A stretch of DNA of 32,872 bases from an uncultured Bacteroidales bacterium (GCA_900316515.1 ONDE01000022.1:1-32872), one strand, 5' to 3'. Counted from the first letter of the stretch, positions 1-8,229 are shown. Made by a program: numbers and translations. Notes: a model not told the origin generated them from the sequence alone.

Positions 1-69
1 CATGTAACCTATTGCCGTGCCGAGCGTTCCGCTGAACGGCCCCATGTATCCTGCCATCTGTCTTGCCAT
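1..69 (-). CDS. Hypothetical protein, N-terminal 23 codons only (runs off the window)
   Basis: An ATG at 69 on the reverse strand opens a frame with no stop up to the window edge. It encodes MARQMAGYMGPFSGTLGTAI followed by GYM. This Gly-rich start resembles, from memory, the N-termini of small Bacteroidales proteins of the DUF6266 type, which begin with a similar G-x-F-S-G-x-x-G-x-x-x-G pattern. The rest of the gene lies outside, so neither length nor domain can be checked. No TAnnTTTG box was found upstream of it; a repeat-rich stretch at 128-176 lies about 60-110 bp before the start. That it is coding is likely; the family is a guess. Confidence 0.5.
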   Translation of the reverse strand, partial: MARQMAGYMGPFSGTLGTAIGYM

Positions 70-127
70 GATTCGCTACTTTTTAGTTGTCATTCACCTG
101 TCATAACGTTGTCTTCGGCATATTATT

Positions 128-176
128 GCCTACTCAAGTAGTTTTTGACAAGTCGTTGACAAGTCGATGAGTAGGC
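128..176. repeat. Inverted repeat enclosing two tandem 11-bp direct repeats
   Basis: GCCTACTCA at 128-136 is matched by its perfect reverse complement TGAGTAGGC at 168-176. Between them lie two back-to-back identical 11-mers, TTGACAAGTCG at 145-155 and 156-166. A further TTGAGTA follows at 178-184. Such an arrangement is typical of a protein-binding site (operator or replication/recombination site) or of a cruciform. It sits upstream of the reverse-strand gene at 69, so control of that gene is possible, but no function is shown by the sequence. Confidence 0.55.
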
Positions 177-335
177 GTTGAGTAAGACATGGTCTCCGCT
201 AAAGGCTGGTTTACAGCGGACTTGCAACCGACAAAATACTTCTTTTTAACGGCGTTTTCCCCTTTTTTAACGGCGAATTAAACGAATTATTTGGGGTAAA
301 AATTGCTGGCGAATTACTCGAAATGGGCGGCAGCC
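177..335. other. Intergenic, nothing recognised
   Basis: AT-rich stretch between the operator-like repeat and the dispersed repeats. It contains the short repeated phrase TTTTTAACGGCG (243-254) / TTTTTTAACGGCG (273-285). No ORF with a start and plausible protein, no RNA gene and no convincing promoter was seen. Confidence 0.4.
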
Positions 336-337
336 CT

Positions 338-425
338 ACGCCGCAGGCGCATAATCTACAAGATTTACAAGATTTCGCGAGCCGCAGGCGAGCAGGAGAC
401 CTTACAATCACTAATCACCATTCAC
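338..425. repeat. Cluster of dispersed intergenic repeats (copy 1)
   Basis: Positions 360-396 match 28249-28285 at 34 of 37 bases (core AAGATTTACAAGATT then CGCGAGCCG). The CCGCAGGCG just upstream (341-349) also has a counterpart at 28228-28236. Positions 409-425 match one period of the heptamer array at 24244-24260 at 16 of 17 bases. This stretch is therefore assembled from intergenic repeats found elsewhere in the window. It separates the upstream region from the carbonic anhydrase promoter. Function unknown. Confidence 0.75.
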
Positions 426-435
426 AATTATTTCG

Positions 436-443
436 TATCTTTG
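436..443 (+). promoter_or_regulatory. Bacteroidota -7 box for the carbonic anhydrase operon
   Basis: TATCTTTG matches the Bacteroidota -7 consensus TAnnTTTG and lies 21 bp before the ATG at 465. There is no TTTG at the expected position about 19 bp upstream, so only half of the promoter is supported. Confidence 0.5.
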
Positions 444-464
444 CACCCGATTTCGTACACTGCT

Positions 465-1013
465 ATGATCGACCAGATATTAGAATACAACAGGAAGTTC
501 GTGGCCGAGAAGGGCTACGAGAAGTATGTCACCGACAAGTACCCCGACAAGAAACTCGCCGTGCTGTCGTGCATGGACACCCGCCTCACCGAGTTGCTGC
601 CAGCAGCCCTCGGCCTGCGCAACGGCGACGCCAAGATCATCAAGAACGCCGGCGGCTTGGTCATCACCCCCTTCGACTCAGCCATCCGCAGCCTGATAGT
701 GGCCATCTACGAGCTGGGCGTCGACAGCATCATGGTGGTGGCCCACTCCCACTGCGGCGCCTGCCACATGAGCTACAGCCACTTCCACGACGAGATGCTG
801 GCGCGCGGCGTCACCGACCAGACCCTCGACACCATACGCAAGTGCGGCATCGACCTCAACCACTGGCTCGAAGGCTTCAAGGACACCGAGGAGTCGGTGC
901 GCAAGACAGTGGAGATCATCCGCACCCACCCGCTGGTGCCACGCGATGTCACGGTGCGTGGATTCATCATCGACTCCGAGACTGGCGCCCTGCAGGAGAT
1001 ACTCAGCAAATAA
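465..1013 (+). CDS. Beta-class carbonic anhydrase
   Basis: 182 residues. It interconverts CO2 and bicarbonate in the cytoplasm; there is no signal peptide. The beta-class active site is complete: zinc ligands C36, H94 and C97 (in SCMDTR and HSHCGAC) and the Asp-Arg dyad D38/R40. Length fits the compact prokaryotic beta-carbonic anhydrases. The frame is open from 303, but translation from there would read through the repeat cluster and the -7 box at 436-443, so the ATG at 465 (MIDQILEYNRKF) is chosen. It is the first gene of a four-gene forward operon; the acetyltransferase starts 4 bp after its stop. Function is secure; why it is joined to the downstream genes is not evident. Confidence 0.92.
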   Translation: MIDQILEYNRKFVAEKGYEKYVTDKYPDKKLAVLSCMDTRLTELLPAALGLRNGDAKIIKNAGGLVITPFDSAIRSLIVAIYELGVDSIMVVAHSHCGACHMSYSHFHDEMLARGVTDQTLDTIRKCGIDLNHWLEGFKDTEESVRKTVEIIRTHPLVPRDVTVRGFIIDSETGALQEILSK

Positions 1014-1017
1014 GATT

Positions 1018-1653
1018 ATGACGACCAAACACCTGACCATAGCGCCCATGCGGCGGAACGAGACCGGCGAATGCGCCGAGCTCTCGGTGCAGGCCTTCGC
1101 CGACTATGAGTATTTCACCCATTTCTTCCCCGACGAGCAGGAGCGGCTGGCCTTCATGCGCGCCATGATCCACAGCGAGTACCGCACCACCCGTCGCCGC
1201 GCACGGTTCCTGGCCGCACGCCATGAGGGCATGCTGGCCGCCGTGGCCGACCTCTTCCCTCCCGACTGGAAGAAACCCGGCGACCTGCAGTATATGCTCC
1301 ACGGCTGGGGCAAGGTGCTGCGGCTGCCCAAGCAAGACATCATCAAGGAGTGGCTCGCGATGGACACCGCAGCGGGCCACTACTGCCACACGCTGCTCGG
1401 CAGCACCACATGGTATCTGAGCTCGCTCACCGTCCGCCCCGATTGTCAGGGGAAGGGCTTCGGACGCGAGATGCTGATGGATTGCGTCATCCCGTATGTA
1501 CGCACCAATGGCGGCACACGCCTCTGCTTCTTCACCAACAGCGAGAGCAACCTGGCATTCTACCAGCATCTGGGCTTCGAGGTCGCCGACTACCAGGAGC
1601 TTGTCTGCCGCGGCCACAAGATGGGCAGCTGGAGCTTTATAAAAGAATTGTAA
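1018..1653 (+). CDS. GNAT-family N-acetyltransferase
   Basis: 211 residues. GNAT enzymes move an acetyl group from acetyl-CoA to an amine. The acetyl-CoA pyrophosphate-binding motif is visible as QGKGFG at 144-149 (PDCQGKGFGREML), and the C-terminal FYQHLGFE at 181-188 is the usual end of the fold. Residues 1-130 hold the substrate side of the fold and do not reveal the acceptor. The ATG at 1018 is chosen because it follows the upstream stop by 4 bp; an earlier in-frame start would overlap the carbonic anhydrase. It lies between the carbonic anhydrase and a cupin, 8 bp from the latter. Family is secure, substrate unknown. Confidence 0.85.
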   Translation: MTTKHLTIAPMRRNETGECAELSVQAFADYEYFTHFFPDEQERLAFMRAMIHSEYRTTRRRARFLAARHEGMLAAVADLFPPDWKKPGDLQYMLHGWGKVLRLPKQDIIKEWLAMDTAAGHYCHTLLGSTTWYLSSLTVRPDCQGKGFGREMLMDCVIPYVRTNGGTRLCFFTNSESNLAFYQHLGFEVADYQELVCRGHKMGSWSFIKEL

Positions 1654-1661
1654 TACATTAT

Positions 1662-2036
1662 ATGGAAGAGAAAGCAAATCAAGTGGAGACTACCCAGTTT
1701 TTCCGCACCTCGCAGAGCTGGGACGGCGCGGAGCTGCCCGACTATCTTCGTGGGCGTCCCGAGCTGGTGGCCTTGAAGTATGTGTTCCCCGCTGGCTGCA
1801 AGCTAGGGTGGCACCACCACGAGGTGATGAACTTCGGCGTGCTGACGCAGGGCGAGCTGACCATCGTCGCCCAGGACGGCACCGAGAAGGTGGTCCACGA
1901 GGGCGAAGCGGTGGTCGAGATGGTCGGCACCGTCCACCACGGCGAGAACCGCGGCACCAAACCCGCCGTCCTCTACATGTTCTACCTCTCGCAGAAGGAC
2001 ATGCCTCTGTCGATACAACACACGGAAGAACTATGA
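1662..2036 (+). CDS. Small cupin-domain protein
   Basis: 124 residues, a single cupin beta-barrel with no signal peptide. Metal-binding candidates are the HHH run at 51-53 (GWHHHEVMNFGVLTQGEL) and H92/H93 (GTVHHGENRG). The spacing fits the two cupin motifs, with the glycine-rich turn GELTIVAQDG between them. Small cupins of this size act as isomerases, dioxygenases or ligand sensors; the sequence does not say which. The start codon follows the GNAT stop by 8 bp, and the stop TGA overlaps the ATG of the next gene (ATGA at 2033-2036), so translational coupling is likely. Confidence 0.82.
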   Translation: MEEKANQVETTQFFRTSQSWDGAELPDYLRGRPELVALKYVFPAGCKLGWHHHEVMNFGVLTQGELTIVAQDGTEKVVHEGEAVVEMVGTVHHGENRGTKPAVLYMFYLSQKDMPLSIQHTEEL

Positions 2037-2434
2037 AACATATTCTGACAACCCTCCTGGTGGCGGTCTTGCTGGCCAGCTGCTGTGGAGACAACAAAGA
2101 GAAAGAGATGCCGATAACAGTAAACATAAAGTATACCGGCGTTGACGGCAACGCGCTGAAGTTCGCCGAGGAGATGACCGCCAGCGGCACCGTCGCCGCC
2201 ATCCGCGCCGAGAAGGGCAACCTGCGCTACGAGTATTACCAGTCGCTCGACGACCCCGAGACCGTCCTGCTCATCGACAGCTGGGCCAGCCAGGAAGCCA
2301 TAGACCGCCACCACGCCACCCCCATGATGGCCACCATCGCCGCCCTCCGCGAGAAGTACGACCTCCACATGACCGTCACCCGCTACACCCCCGCCGACCA
2401 ACCGGAGGCAGACGAGCGGTTTATTCGGAAATAG
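2033..2434 (+). CDS. Lipoprotein with an antibiotic-biosynthesis-monooxygenase (ABM/YgiN-like) domain
   Basis: 133 residues. Residues 1-17 form a lipoprotein signal with lipobox LLASC (modified C17), followed by a short charged linker. Residues about 27-120 look like the dimeric ferredoxin-like ABM domain: the stretch GNLRYEYYQS, then the LLIDSWAS strand and the helix containing HHATPMMATI, are typical of YgiN-like quinol monooxygenases. Such domains are usually cytoplasmic, so lipid anchoring in the envelope is unusual. It overlaps the cupin stop by 4 bp and is the last gene of the operon; two hairpins follow at 2476-2535. The domain call rests on pattern recognition, and the activity is inferred. 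Confidence 0.75.
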   Translation: MKHILTTLLVAVLLASCCGDNKEKEMPITVNIKYTGVDGNALKFAEEMTASGTVAAIRAEKGNLRYEYYQSLDDPETVLLIDSWASQEAIDRHHATPMMATIAALREKYDLHMTVTRYTPADQPEADERFIRK

Positions 2435-2475
2435 CCGAGAGAAACGATTGCCTCGAAGAGGCACACCCTCAATAA

Positions 2476-2496
2476 CCCCGCACTTGCAGTGTGGGG
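2476..2496 (+). terminator. Hairpin after the carbonic anhydrase operon
   Basis: CCCCGCACT and AGTGTGGGG form a 9-bp stem (one G-U) around a 3-base loop, 42 bp after the lipoprotein stop. There is no T tract after it, so it may stabilise the 3' end or act as a weak terminator. Confidence 0.4.
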
Positions 2497-2519
2497 ACTG
2501 TAAAGTAGACACCCCCCCA

Positions 2520-2535
2520 GCGTGTCGAGACACGC
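2520..2535. other. Palindromic hairpin between convergent genes
   Basis: GCGTGTC and GACACGC are perfect reverse complements separated by two bases. The hairpin lies between the convergent lipoprotein gene and the peptidase gene, 19 bp beyond the peptidase stop codon. It could serve the 3' end of either transcript; no T tract is present on either side. Confidence 0.35.
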
Positions 2536-2553
2536 GTTCTCAAAACAACCAAA

Positions 2554-5469
2554 TTAATCGCGGGCCTTCACGAACTCGACGACCTCACGGCGGCCGTCGC
2601 TGTGTGTCGCTCGGAGGAAATAGATGCCGGGATTCAGCTGGGCGATATCCAGCCTTGCCGGGCATATTATCATATCTTTCTTGACGAGAAGGCCCTTGAT
2701 GTCATATATCTCCAGCCAGAGGGGGGCGTCGTCCTCGGCGTCTATGGTCATATTGTCCTCCGCGGGGTTGGGACGGAGCGTGAATGTGTGAATGTGTGAA
2801 TGCGTGAATGGTTGAGTGTTTGGAATGGCGAGGGTAGCGGTGTCGATGACGTAGACGGTGACGGCGGTGCGAGGGCTGACGCAGAGCGACGTGTCGTCCT
2901 GATAGCGGGCTTCGAGGTAGTAGGTGGTGGTGTCGTAGAGCACGGGGGTGGTGAAGTGGTTGCCTGTTGCGATGGGCACCGCAGCGGTGTCGCTGTCGTA
3001 CCACCACACCTCGCCTGCCGAGAGGGCCACGACGGTTGTCTGCATGCCGGCAAGGATATACTGGTCGAAGGCCACGGGCTCGACCGTCTGCGGCATCAGC
3101 TGCACATCATGACGGAGGCCCACCCCGGGACGTGTGGTGACGGTGAAGGTAGCCGTCTGGTAGCAGGGGGCGGAGACCTCGACGGTGTAGGTGCCGGCCA
3201 TGATGGGACGGTGGTAGTCGCCCAGCGGCAGGTGGGATAAGACCTCGGAATGGAAGCGGTCGTGGCCGACGACCCTGACCATCGCCTCCAGCGGCTCGCC
3301 GGTAACAGCATCGGTCACCGTACCCCAGAAGCCGTAGCTGCACTCCAGGGCGTAGCTCAGCAGGGCGTCTTTGCTCTTGTCCCAGAAGGTGGGCAGCACC
3401 AAGGTGTCGGTAATCACCGACTGGTAGCTCATCTCGATGGTCACCTCGCGGCAACGCTGGTAGTAGGTCATGTAATCCTGACGGCCGCCGACGAGCGGGC
3501 TCCAGTCGGCGCCCTCGATGACCGAACGCCCGCGATAGTCGCCGTAGAGATAGGCGGTGTCGACGGTCTGACAGAGCGAGGCATAGTTCTGACCAGTGTA
3601 GCGGAACCAGTCGGCGTCGGCATGCTCACGCTGCGCCGTCGTCCATGCATCCCACGGGTAGTTCACAATCTCGGCACCGCAATGGAAGTTCACCGACATT
3701 ACGAAATGGCGCGGCGTCACCCAGTCGATGATGGCCTGCGTCTCGGGTTGGATGTTCACGGTGTCGGTCAATCCCGGCAGGACCGGATAGTTGCGGTTCA
3801 TCTGCACGCCGTTGTAATTGTTGTAGGAGGAGTGGACGCCGTCTTTCAGAATCAGGCCGTTGGACAGATGATAGGTGCCGTCGGGATTCTCGAGCGGACA
3901 GATATAAAGGTCCACGTTGTCGAGCAGCCGCTGCACGGCGCTGTCGGTGGTGGCGTTGTTAAGGATATAGTCGGCCAGGCGCAGCATCGTGTAGTAGCAC
4001 ACCACTTCCCAGCCGTGAATCGTCGACGAGTAGAGGAAGGCAGGCTTGGTGGTGGCCTGTCCCAGCGTGTTGCTGATATGGATGGCATAGATGGAATGGT
4101 GCAGGTCGGGATGCGGCGTGGTGTCGAGGATGGTGTCTATCTGGCAGAGGTTAGGGAAAGAGGTCTGGAAATGCTGCAGCAACTGGTTATATACCTCGTA
4201 GGTCGGGTATTTGTTCCACCGCAGCATCTCCTCCAGCGTGGTGGCCATGTGGCTATCGCTGACATCCTTGCTCATGGGTTCCAACACCTCGGGCACTTCG
4301 GCACTTGCTTGTTCCGTAACACCGTAACGGTCGATGATTGCCGGTTCCGCCATCTGGGAGGCCATAGGCGTCTCGTCAGGTTGTATAGCCCTCCGTCCAC
4401 GGATGATAAGGTCGTCGAGGCAGAACATATACTGGTCGTGCGACACGCAATGCACCGCCACATACTTGGCAGCGGCTGGCACCGTGAAGGAGTATTCCGT
4501 CCACGCGGCGGTCGTCGTGATGGTGTCGCAATGCAGGGGGATGAAACTCCCGGCAGCGGCGTTGGTGAGCGAATAGGCCGCCACAAACTTCTCGTCGGGG
4601 AAGCGGTCGGCAAAGCTGCGGGCAAAGAAGGAGAAGGTGAAAGGCTCGTCGAAAGCGAGCTCGGGGCTCACTATCCAGTCGTCGTTGGTAGCGCCGGGGC
4701 GGTAAGGGCTTCCAAAGAACTTGTTGCCCGAATGGGCCGTGACGTTATAGTAGTTGCCGACAAGGAGATAGTCGTCGAGCACGACATACGCCATCGGCGT
4801 GCCCTCGTTGGGGAAATCCAAGAGGTTGTAGGTGGCCGTGGGGGCTGCGTCGCCGTCGATATAGCTCCAACCCACCGTTCCGGGCGAGTTCACCGTGCCA
4901 TACACATGACCTTCCACATCGTCGGTGATCACCACCTCGGTGTTGCCGGTGCTGTCACCCGGTGTAGGTGTTGCCGTGATGCCGCTGGGCATGCTGATGT
5001 CGTCAATCCACACGCAGTCGGAGCCTCTGCTCTTCGTCTGGTTCTTTGTGTAGCAGAACTTCAGGGTGTGGAAGCCCGCGGAGACGGGGCATTGGAACTC
5101 GCTCCATTCGACATATCCAGCCAGCGAGTCGCGCAACTCGCCGTCGAGCCAGAAGAGGAAGCCGCCGCTGCCTTCGGCCGAGAAGACCCTGCGGTAATAG
5201 GAAAGGGTGCCGGAATCCATCAGGTACACCGCCAGTTGCAGCACCGACTCGGTGTTCAACGTGTAGTAGTTGCCGCTGCGGACGCAGTAGCGGCCGCTGT
5301 GGGCGCCCTCGCTGGTGACCTCCCACCGGTATTGCGTCCCGGGACGCTCCCACGACAGCCCCGTGAAGTCGCCACTCTCCCACCCTTCCGTCAACGCCGA
5401 ATCCACCTGCGCCGCCAAGGGAACCATCCCGACGACCACCATCAATATAGCGAACAGTACCTTCTTCAT
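2554..5469 (-). CDS. Secreted M14 zinc carboxypeptidase with adhesin-like N-terminus and T9SS sorting domain
   Basis: 971 residues from the ATG at 5469. That start gives a clean signal peptide (MKKVLFAILMVVVGMVPLAAQ); an ATG at 5481 would add MYVS. Residues about 25-170 and 210-365 look like two beta-sandwich, cleaved-adhesin/choice-of-anchor-J-type domains (SDCVWIDDISMPSG; NDDWIVSPELAF). The M14 domain spans about 410-705: zinc ligands H485 and E488 (IHGWE) and H596 (NFHCG), substrate-binding R559 (MNRNY) and catalytic E679 (TIEMS). A transthyretin-like domain, as in carboxypeptidases of the D/N type, follows at about 709-790. The C-terminus (about 895-971, starting RPNPAEDN and including IYDIKG and NPGIYFLR) is a type A T9SS sorting domain. 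It should trim C-terminal residues from extracellular peptides. Expressed alone from the promoter at 5540-5570. Confidence 0.9.
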   Translation of the reverse strand: MKKVLFAILMVVVGMVPLAAQVDSALTEGWESGDFTGLSWERPGTQYRWEVTSEGAHSGRYCVRSGNYYTLNTESVLQLAVYLMDSGTLSYYRRVFSAEGSGGFLFWLDGELRDSLAGYVEWSEFQCPVSAGFHTLKFCYTKNQTKSRGSDCVWIDDISMPSGITATPTPGDSTGNTEVVITDDVEGHVYGTVNSPGTVGWSYIDGDAAPTATYNLLDFPNEGTPMAYVVLDDYLLVGNYYNVTAHSGNKFFGSPYRPGATNDDWIVSPELAFDEPFTFSFFARSFADRFPDEKFVAAYSLTNAAAGSFIPLHCDTITTTAAWTEYSFTVPAAAKYVAVHCVSHDQYMFCLDDLIIRGRRAIQPDETPMASQMAEPAIIDRYGVTEQASAEVPEVLEPMSKDVSDSHMATTLEEMLRWNKYPTYEVYNQLLQHFQTSFPNLCQIDTILDTTPHPDLHHSIYAIHISNTLGQATTKPAFLYSSTIHGWEVVCYYTMLRLADYILNNATTDSAVQRLLDNVDLYICPLENPDGTYHLSNGLILKDGVHSSYNNYNGVQMNRNYPVLPGLTDTVNIQPETQAIIDWVTPRHFVMSVNFHCGAEIVNYPWDAWTTAQREHADADWFRYTGQNYASLCQTVDTAYLYGDYRGRSVIEGADWSPLVGGRQDYMTYYQRCREVTIEMSYQSVITDTLVLPTFWDKSKDALLSYALECSYGFWGTVTDAVTGEPLEAMVRVVGHDRFHSEVLSHLPLGDYHRPIMAGTYTVEVSAPCYQTATFTVTTRPGVGLRHDVQLMPQTVEPVAFDQYILAGMQTTVVALSAGEVWWYDSDTAAVPIATGNHFTTPVLYDTTTYYLEARYQDDTSLCVSPRTAVTVYVIDTATLAIPNTQPFTHSHIHTFTLRPNPAEDNMTIDAEDDAPLWLEIYDIKGLLVKKDMIICPARLDIAQLNPGIYFLRATHSDGRREVVEFVKARD

Positions 5470-5539
5470 AGACACATACATCTGATTGTTAACTATCTTA
5501 TCAAAACCACCAGAACCCACTCCTATCATTATCCAAGTG

Positions 5540-5570
5540 CAAAAGTAATCATTTTTTGACTTCTGACAAA
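5540..5570 (-). promoter_or_regulatory. Full Bacteroidota promoter of the M14 peptidase gene
   Basis: On the reverse strand TTTG (5570-5567) is followed after exactly 19 bp by TACTTTTG (5547-5540), matching the -33 TTTG / -7 TAnnTTTG consensus. Transcription would start near 5534, leaving about 65 bases of leader before the ATG at 5469. Confidence 0.75.
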
Positions 5571-5620
5571 ATAATTTTGTTGTAATCACCATACGACAAT
5601 AAGTCCAAGTAGAACAAGTC

Positions 5621-5655
5621 AAAACAAAAAGAGGATGCCCGCTTGGACATCCTCT
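5621..5655 (-). terminator. Rho-independent terminator of pnp
   Basis: On the reverse strand GAGGATGTCC and GGGCATCCTC form a 10-bp stem (one G-U) with loop AAGC, followed directly by TTTTTG. It begins about 25 bp after the pnp stop codon. It also separates pnp from the promoter of the peptidase gene. Confidence 0.85.
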
Positions 5656-5679
5656 TCTGTAATAATTTTAGCTTTGGGA

Positions 5680-7959
5680 TTAGCGACGACGGCCATCGCC
5701 GTTGCCGCTGGAGCGGCGCTCGCCACCATTACCGCCTTCGCGACGGCCATGGCCACCACGGTCGCCGTCCTTGCGGGGACCACGGTCGCCACCTTCGCGG
5801 CGCGGGCCACGGGCGGGCTTCTCCTCGACATAGCCTTCGGGCTTGGGCAGGAGGGCCTTGCGGCTGAGCTTGATCTTGCCGTTCTTCTCGTCGAAGGCAA
5901 TGACCTTCACTTGGAACTCGTCGCCTTCCTTGATGAGGCCTTCGAGGGTGGCGGGATGGCCCCACTCGTACTCGCTGATGTGCATCAAGCCTTCCTTGCC
6001 GGGCAGGAACTCCATGAAGGCGCCGAACTCGACAATCGAGACGACCTTGGCATTGAAGATATCACCCACCTCGGGGACAGTGCAGATATCTTTGATCCAC
6101 TTGAGGGCGGCAGCGATGTCGTCCTTGTTCGACGAGGCGACGTCGACGATGCCGAACTCGCCTTCCTCTTCGATATTGATGATGGTGTTGGTCTCGGCCT
6201 GAATCTTCTGGATGACCTCGCCACCCTTGCCGATGACGGCACCGATGAAGTCTTTCGGAATCTTGATCTGCTCGATGCGGGGCACGAAGTCCTTATAGTC
6301 CTGACGAGGCTCGGGGATGGTCTCGAGAATCTTGTCGAGGATGTAGAGACGACCCTGACGGGCCTGCTCGAGGGCCTTGGCCAGCACGTCGTAGCTGAGG
6401 CCGTCGACCTTGATATCCATCTGGCAGGCGGTGATACCGTCGCGAGTGCCGCAGACCTTGAAGTCCATGTCGCCGAGGTGGTCCTCGTCGCCGAGGATGT
6501 CGCTCAGCACGGCCCACTTGTCACCCTTCGAGATGAGACCCATGGCGATACCGGCCACGGGCTTGCGCAGCTTGACGCCGGCATCCATCAGCGCCATGCA
6601 GCCGGCGCAGACGGTAGCCATGGAGCTGGAGCCATTGGATTCTAGGATGTCGCTGACCACGCGGATGGTGTAGGGGCACTCCTCCTCGGTGGGCAGGACC
6701 TCCTTGAGGGCGCGCCAAGCCAGGTGGCCGTGACCCACCTCGCGGCGGCTGGTGCTGCCACTGCGCTTGACCTCGCCGGTGGCGAAGCCGGGGAAGTTGT
6801 AGTGCAGCAGGAAGCGACGCATGCCCTCGATGACGGCGCCGTCGATCTTCTGCTCGTCGAGCTTGGTGCCAAGGGTGCAGGTGCTGAGGGACTGGGTCTC
6901 GCCGCGGGTGAAGATGGCGCTACCGTGGGCCGAAGGCAGGTAGTCGGTCTCGCACCAGATGGGGCGAATCTCGTCGAGCTGACGGCCGTCGAGACGGGTG
7001 CGCTCGTTGAGCACCATGTCGCGCATGGCCTCGCGCTCGGTGTCGTGATAGTAACGGTCGATCATGAACTTGATCTCGTCGGTGAGAGTCTCCTCGGTAT
7101 AGTTGGCATCGATGAACTCCTGTTTGATGGCGGCGAAGCCGTCCTCGCGCTGGTGCTTGTTGGCGATGCCCTGCTTGCTGAAGTCGTAGCACTTCTGGTA
7201 GACGGCGTCGCGCACACGCTGGCGCAGCTCCTCGTCGTTCACCTCGTGGCAATATTCGCGTTTCTCGGTCTTGCCGGCTTCGACGGTGAGTTCGTCGAGT
7301 ACGCGGCACTGAATCTTGATGGCCTCGTGGGCGGCCTTGAGGGCGTTGAGCATCACCTCTTCGCCCACTTCCTTCATCTCGCCTTCCACCATCATGATGT
7401 TGTCGGCGGTGGCGGCCACGATGAGGTCGAGGTCGGCGCGCTCGATGTCCTCCATGGGGGTGTTGATGACATACTTGCCGTCGAGGTAGCTCACGCGCAC
7501 CTCGCTGACGGGGCCGTTGAAGGGGATGTCGCTGACGGCGAGGGCCGAAGCGGCAGCCAGAGCTGCCAGCTGGTCGGGCATGGTGTCTTTATCGCCGCTG
7601 ATGAGGGTGATGCTGACCTGCACCTCGGCGTGGAAATTGTCGGGGAAGAGGGGACGCAGGGCACGGTCGACCAGGCGGGCGATGAGGATCTCATGCTCCG
7701 AGGGACGGGCCTCGCGCTTGAAGAAACCGCCGGGGAAGCGACCCATGGCGGCGTATTTTTCCTGATAGTCAACGGTGAGGGGCATGAAGTCGACGTTCTC
7801 GCCCACCTCCTTCTTCGAGCAGACGGTGGCCAGAAGCATCGTGTCGTTCATGCGGACCACGGCAGCGCCGTCGGCCTGTTTGGCCAGCTTGCCGGTCTCG
7901 ATTTCGATCATGCGGCCGTCGCCGAGGTCGAAACGCTTAGTGATGATGTGTTCGTTCAT
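5680..7959 (-). CDS. pnp: Polyribonucleotide nucleotidyltransferase (PNPase)
   Basis: 759 residues. A phosphorolytic 3'-5' exoribonuclease of RNA decay. The order is the family's: first RNase PH-like domain ([18 protein letters not shown], about 75-95), linker helices, second RNase PH-like domain with RREVGHG and the catalytic-site segment [17 protein letters not shown] domain ([12 protein letters not shown], about 573-630) and S1 domain (about 633-700, [20 protein letters not shown]). The last ~50 residues are a low-complexity tail rich in Arg, Gly and Asp, plausibly a disordered RNA-binding tail. Length is slightly above the E. coli enzyme because of this tail. It lies downstream of rpsO, with its own promoter (8087-8094), a leader hairpin and a terminator. 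Confidence 0.97.
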   Translation of the reverse strand: MNEHIITKRFDLGDGRMIEIETGKLAKQADGAAVVRMNDTMLLATVCSKKEVGENVDFMPLTVDYQEKYAAMGRFPGGFFKREARPSEHEILIARLVDRALRPLFPDNFHAEVQVSITLISGDKDTMPDQLAALAAASALAVSDIPFNGPVSEVRVSYLDGKYVINTPMEDIERADLDLIVAATADNIMMVEGEMKEVGEEVMLNALKAAHEAIKIQCRVLDELTVEAGKTEKREYCHEVNDEELRQRVRDAVYQKCYDFSKQGIANKHQREDGFAAIKQEFIDANYTEETLTDEIKFMIDRYYHDTEREAMRDMVLNERTRLDGRQLDEIRPIWCETDYLPSAHGSAIFTRGETQSLSTCTLGTKLDEQKIDGAVIEGMRRFLLHYNFPGFATGEVKRSGSTSRREVGHGHLAWRALKEVLPTEEECPYTIRVVSDILESNGSSSMATVCAGCMALMDAGVKLRKPVAGIAMGLISKGDKWAVLSDILGDEDHLGDMDFKVCGTRDGITACQMDIKVDGLSYDVLAKALEQARQGRLYILDKILETIPEPRQDYKDFVPRIEQIKIPKDFIGAVIGKGGEVIQKIQAETNTIINIEEEGEFGIVDVASSNKDDIAAALKWIKDICTVPEVGDIFNAKVVSIVEFGAFMEFLPGKEGLMHISEYEWGHPATLEGLIKEGDEFQVKVIAFDEKNGKIKLSRKALLPKPEGYVEEKPARGPRREGGDRGPRKDGDRGGHGRREGGNGGERRSSGNGDGRRR

Positions 7960-7995
7960 TTTGTTTTTTATTGTTTTCTATTACTTTACCGCAGC

Positions 7996-8014
7996 CTCGG
8001 GGACCGTCCCCGAG
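7996..8014 (-). promoter_or_regulatory. Leader hairpin upstream of pnp
   Basis: CTCGGGGA and TCCCCGAG are perfect reverse complements around a 3-base loop, 36 bp upstream of the pnp start and inside the predicted 5' leader. In E. coli, pnp is autoregulated through an RNase III-cleaved leader hairpin. The position here is compatible with a similar role, but the stem is short and the phrase could also be a dispersed repeat. Confidence 0.4.
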
Positions 8015-8086
8015 ACCCATAAAAGTGTTAATATTCAAAGTTCTATCTCCATCGTCGGGCATCTAAAGACCGGCAAAAAGAAAGTG

Positions 8087-8094
8087 CAAAGATA
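8087..8094 (-). promoter_or_regulatory. -7 box of pnp
   Basis: On the reverse strand TATCTTTG matches TAnnTTTG. It lies between the rpsO terminator and pnp and gives a leader of about 120 bases. The region 19 bp upstream reads TTTCTG rather than TTTG, so the -33 element is weak. Confidence 0.6.
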
Positions 8095-8137
8095 CAATAA
8101 TTTTCTGATATACAGAAAATAAATTTAAAAACAGAAT

Positions 8138-8170
8138 AAAAAAGGACCCCCCACAGACTGCGGGGGATCC
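8138..8170 (-). terminator. Rho-independent terminator of rpsO
   Basis: On the reverse strand GGATCCCCC and GGGGGGTCC form a 9-bp stem (one G-U) with a 9-base loop, followed by TTTTTT. It lies 60 bp after the rpsO stop and would block read-through into pnp. Confidence 0.88.
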
Positions 8171-8229
8171 CAACCATAACCAAATAAATATGAAAAACTT
8201 TTCTTGTTTGAGGACAACTTGGTGCGCGG

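Noticed and set aside
3250..5559. Long open frame (769 codons) on the forward strand over the M14 peptidase gene
   Set aside because: It mirrors a gene with a complete active site, signal peptide and sorting domain. Its own translation is low-complexity, rich in Val, Gly, Arg and His, with no domain. GC-rich codons on one strand often leave the opposite strand open.
6724..8022. Open frame of 432 codons antisense to pnp
   Set aside because: Val/Gly/Leu-rich shadow of the pnp codons; extends into the pnp leader without its own signals.
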